This document shows, piece after piece, positions 33,664 to 45,555 of a stretch of 64,000 nucleotides of DNA. Origin of the DNA: Ophiobolus disseminans. Lineage: Eukaryota; Ascomycota; Dothideomycetes; Pleosporales; Phaeosphaeriaceae. Every line of letters starts with the position of its first letter. Positions within the stretch are counted from its first letter, which is position 1. The stretch spans positions 496,001 through 560,000 of the forward strand of contig MU006222.1 of NCBI GenBank assembly GCA_010093685.1, in the 5' to 3' direction. The translations under genes were made by a program, and so were the position numbers. The notes beneath the pieces were generated by a model. That model had not been told where the DNA came from and did not search any database. It worked only from the letters and a program-made list of their open reading frames with translations.

Positions 33664-35323
33664 CTACTCGTGGTAGAAAGCTTCGAAAAGATAAATGACG
33701 CCGAATACAAGGAAGGCAATGGCACCTCCGAGCGTAACTGTGATACGTTAGCATAGATCCCTAGTGTATCAATCAAAGTATCCTCACCATTGCGCATGCT
33801 GATCCGGCCAGCGATTGCGCGGCCACCAATGACTGCTCCCGCGGTACACAGACCGTGTCCAACAATGGCACCCGCTGTGACGAACCAGTAGTCTGAGCCT
33901 GCAGCCATGGCGACCGTGGCGATTTGGCTGCGGTCTCCCCATTCGCCGAGGAATGTCATGATGAACGTCTGCACCCATGCGGGGCTCAGCAGCAACGAGA
34001 AGAGATTATTAAGTCCTCCTAGTGCACCTGACAGGGATGATCCGCTGGGTGATGGTGAGCGGTCTGGTGATGTTGAAGGGCTGCGCGCTGGGGCAGGTAG
34101 TCTGGAGTTCGATCTCGAGCGCCTTACGCCGCGGCCACCTTCGAGGGCGTATGGAGAGATGGACGACTTGCGATGTCCGTTCTTTGACCGTGCCTGCTGC
34201 TCCTTCTCTTCGAGCTCCTGCTCAACCTCGCGCATCTCTTCTCCTACGCCGTCATTGGGGCTCATAGCAAGACCCTCTCGAACCAGCTTGAAACCAAAAA
34301 CGAGAAATAACGCGGCGGCGGCGAAGTGTGTGAAGCGCTCCGAAAGTAATGCTGGAACCGCATGCCCCAGCACAGCGGAGAGCACGGTCATGACGATGAG
34401 GGCGGAGAAGGCGGCTGAGAAGACAAGCAGCCTGGGATGTCGCATGGCCATCAATGCAGCCACGAGGAACGTTTTGTCTCCAATCTCCGAAAAGATGATC
34501 ATGGTAAAAGCAAGTATAAAGGAGTGGAAAGGCTGAATGACACCCCCGGCATCCTCGTCAGGCAGGCTTGAAACGGGAGTGCTCGTCTTCGGGACAGTGT
34601 CCAATGGATCTTTGTCAGAGAGTGAGTCTGGCTTAGGATGTGGGATGTCGTGCGGACTCTCGGGAAGGCCGGTCGGTTTCTGCCTTCGTCAGCCTAGGAT
34701 GCAACTGATTACACTACACAACTTACTTCTAAGCCTACCGCACCCAGCACGCGTGTGGTCGGATCCGCGTCCAGAACCTCACCATGCAGCTGCTTCTGTT
34801 CACTGTGTGGTAGTGGTGGTGCCTCCTTTGGCGATTCGGGCACCTTTTCCAGCTTCTCGCCCGTCTTGTCTTCATGTGCCAGACGCTCCTTGTCCTTCGC
34901 GGATACACCACCCTCGGTGCCCTTGTTTCCAGTTGCCAACTTCCTGTCTGGATCCTGCATTACGCTTTTGTCGCCGTCCAGAACCGCAACCGTCGAAGAA
35001 GCTCTCGGCGGTCCGGCAACCGTTTTCTTCGGTCCCAGGTCCTCTACAACCGCGGGCTTCTTGTTCGAGACGGGCTCGTCCTTAACGTATGGGCCTTCGT
35101 GCGGCATGCCATCCTGGCCGTCGTATGGGGCGTTCTTGGTGCCTTTGGCAGTTGTCGGCGCAAGTGAAGGGTTAGGCGCAGCGCTGACATCGGGATACGT
35201 AGGCGGAGCAGCTACTGCCCGTGCAACCGGCTCGCTGTCTGCTTTGGCGATGGATGTGGCGAGAACATGTAGTGCGGGAAGAAGCAGGACCAGGGCAGGT
35301 ACCCGCGATTGTCGTATCCTCAT
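33664..35323 (-). CDS. GDT1: GDT1/TMEM165-family (UPF0016) cation transporter
   Basis: The family exchanges Ca2+/Mn2+ for protons in the Golgi and supports glycosylation. Exons 35323-34727, 34679-33788 and 33737-33664 give 520 residues. A signal peptide (VPALVLLLPALHVLATSIA) is followed by a 200-residue hydrophilic, Pro/Lys/Glu-rich region that is long for the family. The two signature motifs are SEIGDKTFLVAALMAMRHPR and LGEWGDRSQIATVAMAAG, each in a membrane bundle, joined by a Ser-rich loop. The last 24 codons (VTLGGAIAFLVFGVIYLFEA then FYHE) lie in a third exon; without that splice the frame would run on to 33615. Start chosen because it opens the signal peptide. Confidence 0.93.
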
Positions 35324-35961
35324 GACGGCGGCGACGGGTGTATGAACAGGGGTGTTGTGAGCTTCCGAGTTGCGAGCGTTGTGATGACGTCCTTCAGTGC
35401 GAGGGTCTGATAAAGTAGAGACGAAGAAGTGAAGCTCAACCGGATGACGGGGAATGCAAGAAGGTGCTCCAAACCAGCGGCGGTGTGTGGTGTCAAAGTC
35501 AAGGATGCGGCGTTGACGTTTGACGTTTTGGAGGATCACTGAGAGATGCGCGCAAGGGGTACGTGCAGGGCAAGCCCACTGTAATATATTTAGGGCTCCT
35601 ACCCAGGCACCAGAGCGCTAGATATAATAGAAAAGGGGCTTTTGCTCGAGAACTGTGAGAGGTTGCACAGGAAATGGCGGCGTCTGTCTTGCATTTGTTT
35701 CGCCCCCAGACACGCCATATTCGAGTCTCTCCCGCGTGCCCCTTCTCCTTGCCTACGTCGCAGGCCCACACCTCAAAAGTGCTAAGCCGGAGACAGCAAC
35801 GGCGAACAGCCGGTCCTCACGTGACTATCCGCTGGTGCGGCTTAGGTCAGCAATCGATAGAGCATCATCATAACATTGCGCTTCACCACTCCATAACCGA
35901 ACTTTCGCCTCAACCTATATCGCATGCGCTAACGATTGCTTTACGCGTCAAGTAAAGCGCA
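35324..35961. other. Divergent promoter region
   Basis: Lies between the GDT1-like gene and the telobox gene and should carry both promoters. No gene or repeat recognised. Confidence 0.55.
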
Positions 35962-38686
35962 ATGGCCGACCGCAGAGGAGTGCGATCCGCAAGTCGGCGC
36001 AAGACGCCAACCCCACAACCTCCATCCAAAACAAACACACCACAACCTGGACGCGCATCGCGAACAAGAGGACTGCGCAGCGCAAGTCGCGACCTTGAGC
36101 CAGTAAATGAAGCGCAGAAGCCGACCCGGCGCAGCGCGCGACATGCAAGCGTCACGACTGTGACTGATGAAAGCGACTATGAAGCGAAGTCGACGCGCAG
36201 GACAAAGCGCAGACCCGCGAAGGAGGTCGTAGCAGGTTAGTGATCACCTTGAGATTACTTGCTCCAAGTAAATTGAGAATCTTTTCGTTGCATGCAAAAC
36301 TTCAAACTCGTTGGATCCAACATGCAAAGCACTTGCTAATGTCGATGCGCTTTAGACCTCACTATTCTTGAGGAGGTAGACACCCAAGTTGATATTCAAG
36401 AGGCCCCAGAAACCCCTACGCGCACACAGCTCGAAGAAAACCCCGCTCCTTTCCGGTCACCTGGCGCGGCCTCTGAAATGTCCGGAACCACAGCGATTAC
36501 GTCCTTCAGTATGGTCGAGGCAGATTTCCTGGACCACAAAAAGATGTTGAAGCACATGCGGAAACTCTGCGAGTCGTCGGCAGAATTTCTGGATCATCTT
36601 GCGCCAGACGACAAGAGCCTCGAGGACGACCAGCAGAACATACATGAGATACACAAGCCGGATTCAGACTTCAGCGACGAGTTTCGCGACTTCAACGAAG
36701 AATTGGACGTGCACTTGAAGCATTACAAGACCGAAGAACACAGCTACATACACACCAGAGCCATTCACCGTGCGCTTTTTGGCCATGGACAAGCATCGGC
36801 AACACAGAGTGGCTTAGACTTGATATTGTACTTGGCCAACCTCTTGATATTCGCAAAGCAGATGATTCCGTCCCTTAGAACCGACAAGGAAATGTGGACC
36901 ATGGCGCGAAAGTTGGACAATTCCTTTCCGAGCCAGTTCATGAGCTCACTAATTTCAAATGGGAAGCCAACAATTACCGGAGAAAGCGCATTGCTGAACC
37001 AGACGTTCGACTTAGCTCTGGAGCTACGGACACAGCTTGCAATACTGGTATTGGAGCGGTCGGCCTCGGAGGATGACTTTAATCCGGACGAAGTAATAGG
37101 AGATGTTTTCCTTCGCTCGGAATCGTCCCAGGCCGAGGGAGGCGCTTTGATACGGGGATGGAGTATAGCGGCCCTGGGAGGTGAAGACTCCGCATTACCG
37201 CAAGAATTCGAAAACAAGGTCATTGAGCGGGTGACCAACATGAGAGAGTTTTTCGCATTGGACGACGAATCATTGGACCGCGGCGAGGTCATTGACATAG
37301 AAGGACTTGGCAACAATTTTCCTTGGGATGCAACCATCTTGCGCCTTTTACATTGGGTGCGCCTTCGGCACAGAGAGCTTCGTATCAATATTCATGAAGC
37401 TGGCGGTGCCGCAGCGATCTTACGCAGTGTCAAGCAGCAATTGGAGGAGCCACCATCTGCAACTGAGCAGCCGAGAGCAGTTTCGACACCGAGAGAATCG
37501 CTTCGCAAAAAGCGTACGTCGTTTGGACGGGATAGGAGACGCAGCAGTCGTAAATTTGACCCGAATGCGCCCGTGGATTTTCAAGCTATTGACGCGCTCA
37601 GAGCACGAGAGAGACTCTCTCAGGCCAGCACTGCGCGACAGGCGCAGGAAGAGCAACCAATGGAGCCCATAGAAAAAGAAGGGGATGAGTTACCAGTCGT
37701 CGAGGCGCAGCAGGATGACGACCAACCCATTGTTGGCGAGGAGGACGAGGAACAGCCAATCGAGCAGCCAGCTGAGGTGGTGGAGGATGAGCTTGAGGGG
37801 GAGAAAGAGCCAGAAGCGACAGCCCCACCAGGAAGCTCAGCCGCTTTGTTCAAAGCTCTGAAGCGTTTCTCCAAGCCCGGGAAGGAGAATCGTGGAACTT
37901 CAATCTTCGATCGGCAGAGCAATGCGCAACGTGTCGATTTCGGAGACGGGTTCGACACTCAGCCCACCCCAGGTCCCTCCACCAAAAACAAAGGAAAGCA
38001 ACGTGCTCAGCCAGCTTCCAGTAGGAAAAGAGCACGAACAGTTGAGATTGAGGATGACTCGGAGGATGACGCTTTTGAGACCGAAGACCGAACAGCGCGT
38101 GCCCAAGAGCGTCGCCAAAGAGCGCCGGTAACCAAGAAAGTCCGCATTGACCCAACATCTTCTGCACCACCAACGAGCCACCAGCCCCCACCACGTTCCC
38201 ATGTAGATAAGGACTACCAACCCGAACCCACGCAGGAAGAATCAATCTCCGAAACCGAAGCCCCTGATATGACAGAGGAACCGCCATCCTCAATGTACCA
38301 AGCCCAGCGTCGTCTCGCCAAACAAGCCCGTGCCCCACGCCCCCAGGTCACCGAACGGAAAGCGAAAACAGCCTGGACGGAGAATGAGGAAAACGCATTA
38401 GCAGAGTACATGGAAATGTATCCCGCCAAGTACGCGGCTATTTTGCGGCACGATAGAGATGAGGGGAATCGTGTGTTGCAGGATCGTGACCAGGTCGCAT
38501 TGAAGGACAAGGCGCGGATCATGGCGAAGGATATGATCAAGTAAGTCTTGTACGCTGAGCGATGAAATGGATGTGAACTGACTCTGCGACAGATCTGGAT
38601 GCGGCTTAATGCCTGGTTTTGAGAACATCATCCAACCCACCAATAAGCTTGGGAAAGCGCTGATAGCGCAGGGCTACACATGGTGA
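35962..38686 (+). CDS. Telobox Myb-domain protein, possible telomere-repeat binding factor
   Basis: Exons 35962-36235, 36356-38540 and 38593-38686 give 850 residues. A basic N-terminus (RSASRRKTPTPQ) precedes an all-helical domain of about 300 residues (FLDHKKMLKHMRKLCESS onward). A long acidic, Gln/Pro-rich linker follows. The C-terminus has a Myb/SANT unit: TAWTENEENALAEYMEMYP, then DQVALKDKARIMAKDM. That last helix resembles the telobox VDLKDKxRN of TRF, Taz1 and Tbf1. The domain order (helical dimer domain, linker, single C-terminal Myb) also matches that group. The telomere role is inference; a gene-regulatory Tbf1-like role is equally possible. Confidence 0.85.
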
Positions 38687-38822
38687 CACCACCAGTGTAT
38701 TTGGAGTTATTGCTGGCCCAGTAGGGGTGTTTTGTTTGTGTTCATTGATACCCATTGTCACTTTTCTGTTTTGATTACATACATACGTTACTACTACTTT
38801 ATCTTACATCCACGTAATGACT

Positions 38823-39818
38823 TCAGACTTTCTCCCTCCACCTAACTCCCCACTCGCCCTTTGCGAAACTCGCTTCTACGACAGTGCCCTTCATGACTGC
38901 TTCGCACTTCTTCTTATCCTCTTCGCCCTCGACTGCAAAGCCGAATGCACATCCCCTCCTCGCAGCTTTGCGGATCATCTCGCGCTCAATGGCTCGCCGT
39001 TGCCCTTCGAATCTCTTGGCTTTCTGGTCCTCGGTTTCTTCGGTGCGTTCGGCCCAGCCTTTTTCGCCGCCCACGCTGCCGTTGACGTCGTTTTGATCCT
39101 GGGGTGGGCGGACTTTGCCGCTGCCATAACCGTATTCGATAGTGTCGGGAAGGTCGTCAGGATTGGTGTTGGGTGCTTTGGCGTCTTCGAGGACGATGCC
39201 GCCTTCGTGTTCTATTGAGTCGGCTTCTGAGACTGTGTCGTTGTTGTCGTCTTCACTGGTAAGGGATGTCGGTGCTTTGGGTTGCGGTGATTCTCCTGTG
39301 GTTGAAGGTGTTGGGTGGTCGACCATGTCTACACTCCGCCAGTCCTCTGGCTTCTCGACTACGAAGCGTGCTTTCCGGTTCTTGCGGCGGCCGTAGACTT
39401 TTTCGGGGTCTTTTTCACGCTGAAAGACTACCTCTTCGACGGTTTGACAATCGATGGTCAGGCGCTGGTCGCCTTTCATTGATTTGGAGCCCTTCTTTTT
39501 GTGCTTTTTGTCATATTTGCCTTCTGCAGGCGCCTTCCCTTGCTCTACGTCTTGCTCTTGTGCAGCCTTTAGAGATTCGGGTGATGCTCCATTCAACAAT
39601 GCAGCGAATGCAGCTTCGATCGCGCGATCTGTTGGGCCTGGCTTGCTGTTACGGCATCGTGATGAGCAGTACTTGACTTCGGACCCGTGTTTCTTTCGGT
39701 CACCGATTACACGTCCACAGGTGTGGCAGTAGGGTACCGAGTCTCCGATGGTAAGATAGAGTGGTGGAGGTGTTGCAGCATTCTTGCTTGGTCGAGACCA
39801 AGAGTCCATCCATGACAT
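38823..39818 (-). CDS. Zinc-binding, Lys/Glu-rich protein of unknown function
   Basis: I start at MSWMDSWSRPSKNA, 331 residues; an upstream in-frame ATG at 39962-39965 would add about 49 basic residues and cannot be excluded. Near residue 30 lies YCHTCGRVIGDRKKH followed by VKYCSSRCRNSKPG, a C-x2-C...C-x3-C zinc-binding pair. The rest is charged: HKKKGSKSMKGD, a conserved-looking VVFQREKDPEKVYGRRKNRKA-type block (shortened here), an acidic middle, and a C-terminal helix with RAIEREMIRKAARRG. No membrane segment. The zinc unit suggests RNA or protein binding in the nucleus or nucleolus; I do not know a named homologue. It converges with the telobox gene. Confidence 0.83.
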   Translation of the reverse strand: MSWMDSWSRPSKNAATPPPLYLTIGDSVPYCHTCGRVIGDRKKHGSEVKYCSSRCRNSKPGPTDRAIEAAFAALLNGASPESLKAAQEQDVEQGKAPAEGKYDKKHKKKGSKSMKGDQRLTIDCQTVEEVVFQREKDPEKVYGRRKNRKARFVVEKPEDWRSVDMVDHPTPSTTGESPQPKAPTSLTSEDDNNDTVSEADSIEHEGGIVLEDAKAPNTNPDDLPDTIEYGYGSGKVRPPQDQNDVNGSVGGEKGWAERTEETEDQKAKRFEGQRRAIEREMIRKAARRGCAFGFAVEGEEDKKKCEAVMKGTVVEASFAKGEWGVRWREKV

Positions 39819-40751
39819 TTTGCTGAACTGTTTGTCAAAAGTTGAGGATGTGACGTTGTTGCGATTGGTGAGGTAATGTGATCGGTTTGTGCGTTGTGCA
39901 GTGCAAAAACTGGGTAGGATTGCTGAGCGTGTAGATTTGAGGTTACGGACGCACGACGTCATCAATGTTCACTCCTCGATAAATTGCACGTGTGTCGTGA
40001 GCATGCAGCGATGACTTTTCGAGATGGACTGAGGTTGGGGAAATTGAATATATGAATTCTACTACGAAAGGTAGCAAACACACAATTGGTTCGATGGCGT
40101 ACTTTAAGCTCTACAACACGTGGGCTATTGCTGGATGAGGATGCTGGACGTGGAAGCAACAGCACATTGCGCCATGCCGTGATGCGCGAGGCGTGATGTT
40201 GACTACCAGTTATCGTTTCCTTCTGTGCAGACCTTTGAAGTCTGCCATACATAATTTGCTCACGTTCCCTGCCATGAGAGAAAGGCCCCCTCTTCGGCTG
40301 CCACAGGACTCCACGGGGCTCTACATCACCGACCCCTCGGATGTTGTCTTTCAGTGATCCCTCACAGCAAGTTACCGAGCTTAACAGCAACCTCGATCTC
40401 GGGTACCTGGACGTGCCGCGACGGGCTCAACTGCTCGACTCCATTGCGCCGAGGCCATGATGTTATTATATGTTTATTGTTCGCGCTTCGTGCGCTCAAC
40501 CAGAGAGAGCAATTTCCCTTAACCCTCCTTGGGCTCCATTCTGCGCAGAACTTCATATCACGTCTTCCCCACGGTGCTCAGGCCCAGCACAAAGCGGACA
40601 AATGGAAGTCTCTTCGCTATCGGCATCCTCATTACCAATCTCACCATACTGCCACCAAACACAATATCAGTTTGCCGTCAAACGCCCACATTCCGTGCGC
40701 CATCGCAGGAAGAGAGCGAGGCTGCAGCCAAGACTTAGAGCACCTGCGACC
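39819..40751. other. Divergent promoter region, no gene seen
   Basis: Between the zinc-binding gene and pantothenate kinase. Small overlapping ORFs on both strands near 40.35-40.6 kb look like chance. The final 100 bp is probably the PanK leader. Confidence 0.5.
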
Positions 40752-42314
40752 ATGTCGCCATTACCCGCCGCAGACATGGACCCCACGACGGGTGAAACCG
40801 GCCGCACCGCATCGCGTGCGCAACCTGCAGATATATCGTCGTTCCCCGCATTTGGACGGCCCAGGCGGACGACTGTTCAGAGCGACATCCAGGAGGCAAT
40901 CTTGCACCCTGGAAATGTCCGCATCAATGTTCAGGGAGCTTTCATCGTCGACGAGGAGCAACCGGGCACCCCTCAAAGCGAAGACTATGAGCACGATCCC
41001 AAGGACATCCGGCTGCCAAACCATACGTCGGTCGTAAGCCATATTGCACTCGATGTAAGTGTTTTTGAATGTCGCGTGCTTCGTCGAGCAAGCACACAAG
41101 CATCCATATTGACCGCCGAGGTCACTCTACTACCGAAAAGCATACTAACATGTGTATCGCTACCTAGATCGGAGGCTCCCTTGCGAAACTTGTATACTTC
41201 TCACGCGAACCTGGCGACCACTCGGTTGGCGGCCGCTTGAACTTCCTCAAGTTCGAGACGGATCGGATAGATGCATGCATCGAGTTCATGCGCAAACTGC
41301 ACGCAGACCATAAACACAACAATGGCTCCGCGCCGGAGGAGCTGTGCGTCATGGCGACAGGTGGTGGAGCCTTCAAGTACTACGACCGAATAACAGAAGC
41401 GCTGGGTGTGGAAGTAATGCGTGAAGACGAGATGGAGTGCCTGATCATAGGTATGGCTACCCTGCTCATCCGGCTGTCATACTCTTCGTGCTGACAAGGT
41501 ACCTGCAGGCCTGGACTTCTTCATCAACGAGATCCCCAACGAAGTCTTCACCTACAGCGAAGAGGAACCCATGACCTTTATGCCACTCCCGCCAGATCCG
41601 ACGAATATCTACCCGTACCTTCTCGTGAACATTGGATCTGGTGTTTCCATGGTCAAAGTGTCAGGCCCTCGACAGTACGAGCGTGTTGGCGGTACATCGC
41701 TAGGAGGCGGCACACTCTGGGGATTGCTATCGCTGCTCACGGGTGCGCGAAGCTTTGAAGACATGCTGAGACTGGCGGAGAATGGCGATAACGCAAATGT
41801 CGACCTACTCGTTGGAGATATCTATGGACAGGCATACAACAAAATTGGCCTCAAGAGCACGCATATCGCCTCGTCATTTGGCAAGGTGTACAAGATGAAG
41901 CGCGCGGCGGAAAGAGATGCAGAAGACGGCTGCAATGGAGACATGAAGCGCCGCGAGGAGGCAGAACACGTTGAAGGGTCTTCTGAGCTTCCACACTCAG
42001 CCCCTGCATTCCGGCCGGAAGACATCTCGAGATCATTACTGTACGCGGTCTCGAACAACATCGGCCAGATCGCATATCTACATGCTGAGAAGCACGGTCT
42101 ACCGCGCATATACTTTGGTGGTTCTTTCATCGGCGGTCACTCGCAAACAATGAACACGCTGTCATACGCCATTCGTTTCTGGTCAAAGGGCACCAAGGAG
42201 GCATACTTCCTAAGACACGAGGGCTATCTCGGTTCGGTGGGTGCGTTCTTGAAGCGGCAACCAAGGAACTGGGGAAGAAGAGAAAGTTTCCAGGGCCAGA
42301 AAGCACCTGTTTGA
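40752..42314 (+). CDS. Pantothenate kinase (eukaryotic type II)
   Basis: It phosphorylates pantothenate, the first step of coenzyme A synthesis. Exons 40752-41054, 41168-41450 and 41509-42314 give 463 residues. The ATPase-fold motifs are HIALDIGGSLAKLVYFS (phosphate 1, across intron 1), VMATGGGAFKYYDRI, LVNIGSGVSMVKV, and VGGTSLGGGTLWGLLSLLTG. Further on come GDIYGQAYNKIGL, IASSFGKV and YFGGSFIGGH. The order and length are those of fungal PanK. A short Lys/Arg/Glu-rich insert (KRAAERDAEDG and on) lies between IASSFGK and the last third. The N-terminal 85 residues are probably disordered. Frame and splice sites are clean. Confidence 0.95.
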
Positions 42315-42403
42315 AGCTCGTCGCTGATCCTTAAAAGCAACTATTAACGTCAGATATGGAATGTAAGCGCAATAGTAATATATCACTGATATGCAAGGAC
42401 CCA

Positions 42404-43475
42404 TCAGCCATGCTCATTCGACTGATTGTTCCCTAGATCTCCACTGACGAAGACTACAAGCACAGCGGCGTATCTGCAGCCGAATGTCAGCATCCTTTCC
42501 TTGAGTTGACTTGTCCTGACTCAACACTTACGCTGCTGTAGCTGCGAACAGCTCTGCTCGTCGAGCGTTCGTGAGTAGCCCTACGCTGCCAGCAAATAAA
42601 GTCGTGAAGGTTGCTATCAAGCCCAAGCGCCAGTCCGGAGAATGGACCTTATACAGTATGACAATAGCGCCGATCAACAGCACGGCTGCTAAAAGCGTGC
42701 TGAACCACGCTACGAAAGAGCTGATAGCTCGATCTGATGCGTAGGCAATGCCTTTTCTAGATCGCTTGCGATCCTAAGTTCTTACATCAGTAACAGTGCT
42801 CTTTTCTCGGTCACACTCTTACTAGATGCTGAAAAACTTCGATGGCGCTTAACATACCGGGAAGAAGAAACCTAGATGCTCATGCGCAAAGTTCGTTAAT
42901 CTATCCGAGGTTTCTCGCACTCGCAATGCAACCAAGTCGTCGATATCGTCGTACAACGCAGCGCTGTGGCCACCAAGAGTTGGAAAAGGTTCGCCCTTCC
43001 CATCAGTCTGGTTGTAATACACCTCTTTGAACGCGCGGAAAGTGCCTTTAGATGGTGGTGGGAGAGCTGCTAATGTACTTTCGAACAGCAGAGCCTCGCG
43101 GTACTCCTTTAATGTCTCGCGCACTTGCTTGGCCAATTTCCATCGCGCTTCTTGTTTGGCTCCACCGTTCACTAGCGCAGCTTTTTTGAAGTCGGTGTAG
43201 TTTCTGGCGCATTGCTTAGTGTGCATGTCGGCAACGAGGTCTTCTTGGTCGAAGGCACGCTGCTTGGATTGAAGCTCGGCTAGCTCGCTCTGCAGATAGA
43301 GTAGGTTTCGAGCTGCTAATTCATCGAAACGCTTGTATATGAGGGTTGTTCGGTCACGGTCGCTTGCGATAAACGCTGCAAGAGACGGGTAGCCGGCGAG
43401 GTGGTGGATCGTAGCCTCAGCATCTGGCTTTATCTGTGGCATCTTACCGTGTGGAAAGTGAGGTTGATGCTGCAT
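42404..43475 (-). CDS. DUF6594-type membrane protein
   Basis: Exons 43475-42858, 42773-42532 and 42473-42404 give 309 residues. The cytosolic part has the family block AGYPSLAAFIASDRDRTTLI then YKRFDELAARNLLYLQSELA, a coiled coil, and ALYDDIDDLVALRVRETSD. The C-terminal part, in exons 2 and 3, has three hydrophobic segments (STLLAAVLLIGAIVILY, LGLIATFTTLFAGSVGLL, YAAVLVVFVSG) with TNARRAELF between the last two. Without these exons the ORF would stop at GFFFPVC and lose the membrane region. The family is large in filamentous fungi and its function is unknown. A start 11 codons later (KMPQIKPD) is also possible. Confidence 0.88.
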
Positions 43476-43650
43476 GCTCTTGTCCTGGGCGCAGCAAGGC
43501 TGAGAAAGATCTGGCTGCTTGACCGGTCAGCGCAGAGTGGCTTGACATTCAACATACCGGTAACCCCGCTTTGACCCGCGGCGCGGACGGTAATTCCATC
43601 GATGCTTCATCCCTACAACACTGCATGGCTATGCGAACAAACACAACTTA
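43476..43650. promoter_or_regulatory. Short bidirectional promoter region
   Basis: Only 175 bp separate the two divergent start codons of the DUF6594 gene and the retropepsin-like gene, so both promoters must lie here. No TATA element is obvious. Confidence 0.4.
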
Positions 43651-45555
43651 ATGGAGTATTTCGAGGAGGAAGACTACAGGCGAGCGTCTCCAGGGTTAAA
43701 GCCCGTCCACCCAACACTGGAACACGAGCCTCCAACCTTTCGCCCCTTGTGGTTGCCTCAAGATATCGCAGGAAGCTTTGTGGTAATACTCACGAGCTAC
43801 CTTATCACTTTCATAGTCTAACTCCTACGCAGGCACAAGTGCATTTCGAATACGGGAGCGATGGGCACTCTGCACGACAGCGTCTCTACGATCACTTTTC
43901 GGGTCTTGAAATACCCGATCACCAGTTCGCAGACACCCTGCTCTTGAGTCACATGGCCAACGGAGATGCTTCCTTATCTCACTCACTTGGTGCACGGGTT
44001 CTACAGGGTCCTAGCAGTGAGGCCTTCGAGGATAGTTGGCCGCCGCCGCCGCCGCCGCCGCCACCGCCGCCGCCACCGCCACCACTATCACCGTTCAATC
44101 ACATTGTCACTATGCACCCGGAAAAGGCTCGGACTCCAAAGCCTCGTCCAAAACTTAGGCTCCACAAGACACGGTTAGGCTTACCGATAACCCTTGATAC
44201 GGACGGCCTTGTTGCGACAGTCCTCGCATGCGCAGATACCGGCGCCGACGTTAATATAATATCGGATGAGCTCGCTCGGGCTTTGGGACATACAAATTAT
44301 AGCGTAGCGTCGGCCAAGAAACAGTTCAAGCTCGCTAATGGCAAGATTGTGGAATCTGTTGGGCAAATCACATCGTCTTGTGCATTTGGCGTCGAAACCG
44401 AATTCTCTGTTTCTATGTCGTGTATCTTCCATGTGTTGATGAAGGTGGTAACACCCATCATCATGGGAATGCAATTCCTTGAGGAGACAGAGACCATGAC
44501 TAAGCATCGTGACCGACTTGTCAGGGTGCCACGACCCGCTCTCCAAGCTCTATCAGTATGCTCGTTCGACAGGCCTCGACAGCTACTAAGCTGTTCCCTC
44601 GAATCTGAAGCTATAATGGCAACACCCGATACTGGCTCTGAGATAAACCTGATGCCTCCACAGCTCGCTTCCGCACTTGGCTTGGATATACATTCAGGAG
44701 TGCAGCTGATTGAGCTCGCAGATGGCAGCACTACCAGAACATCAGGATATGTCCATGTCGCGTTATCGCTTACAGACCCTTTGACGGAGAAAAAGCAAGT
44801 GTCCGTCAGTGCAACTGTAGAAATCCATCTGCTACAGGAACTTGCGCACACGCTGCTCGTAGGCGAAGAGACCTTAGAAGAGCTGAGCGTCTTCACAGAT
44901 AACCAGAGCTCATTGGTATCGGCTGCTCAAATGAACAGCTCGTTCGGACTCAATACTATCCGGAGTCTAGGCCGTTTAGAGGATATCTGGTCTCGTGTGA
45001 AGGGAAGATTGGGAGGAAAACAAACCGGCCCTAATTCTGAGGGTGAGTTTCTTGTGGAGAAATCAATAGTGCAATACCTACATAACTTGCTAACAGCAAC
45101 ACAATATAGGTGACTTAACAGTCGATCAAAGTGTTATTGAAGATCAGCGAGAGAATGATAGACGTGAACGAGAAGCGCGCCGTATCACTAAGTTGCCGAT
45201 GCACGAACAACAAGCCGCTACTGACGCTGAATTTGCGCGGCGGGTTCAATATGATGGCCAAATCAGTAGTGTGTTAAGATCTATTGTCGAGCCAATATCG
45301 GTCTCCCGGATCCCTCCCTCCAGCGCTTCGTGGTCACCGAACGCAAGTGGCGACATCTCCCTTCAATCAGGTGCCGGCGAGATCTTTGGGACCCATCCCA
45401 GAAGAACGTCAGGAGGCATCATAGATGGGCAATACCCACAAATGTTATCCTCGGCACCGATTCCGAGTCCGCAATCACGGCAAATGACAGTTCTCAGTCG
45501 ACAGTTGCGAGAAATAATTGGCCAGCTTCCTACTGACAATCCTCGTCGGCGATAA
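43651..45555 (+). CDS. Protein with two retropepsin-like aspartyl-protease domains
   Basis: Exons 43651-43782, 43833-45042 and 45110-45555 give 595 residues. The first exon (MEYFEEEDYRRASPGLKPVH) is preferred over a longer in-frame reading because its intron has GTAATA, CTAAC and CGCAG. A run of 15 Pro is followed by two domains with the retropepsin layout: CADTGADVNIISDELARALG and, about 140 residues later, TPDTGSEINLMPPQLASALG. Both keep the catalytic DTG and each continues with a ligand-binding-type stretch (KLANGKIVESVGQIT; ELADGSTTRTSGYVH). There is no reverse transcriptase, integrase or RNase H, and the C-terminus is Arg/Gln/Ser-rich, so this is a stand-alone gene. Proteolytic activity is unproven. 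Confidence 0.85.
44040..44084 (+). repeat. CCN triplet run encoding polyproline
   Basis: Fifteen consecutive proline codons, mostly CCG with a few CCA, inside the retropepsin-like gene. Likely length-variable between strains. Confidence 0.9.

Noticed and set aside
43602..43650. Longer N-terminus for the retropepsin-like protein from 43602
   Set aside because: It depends on reading through a sequence with clear intron signals (43783-43832); the spliced start at 43651 is cleaner.
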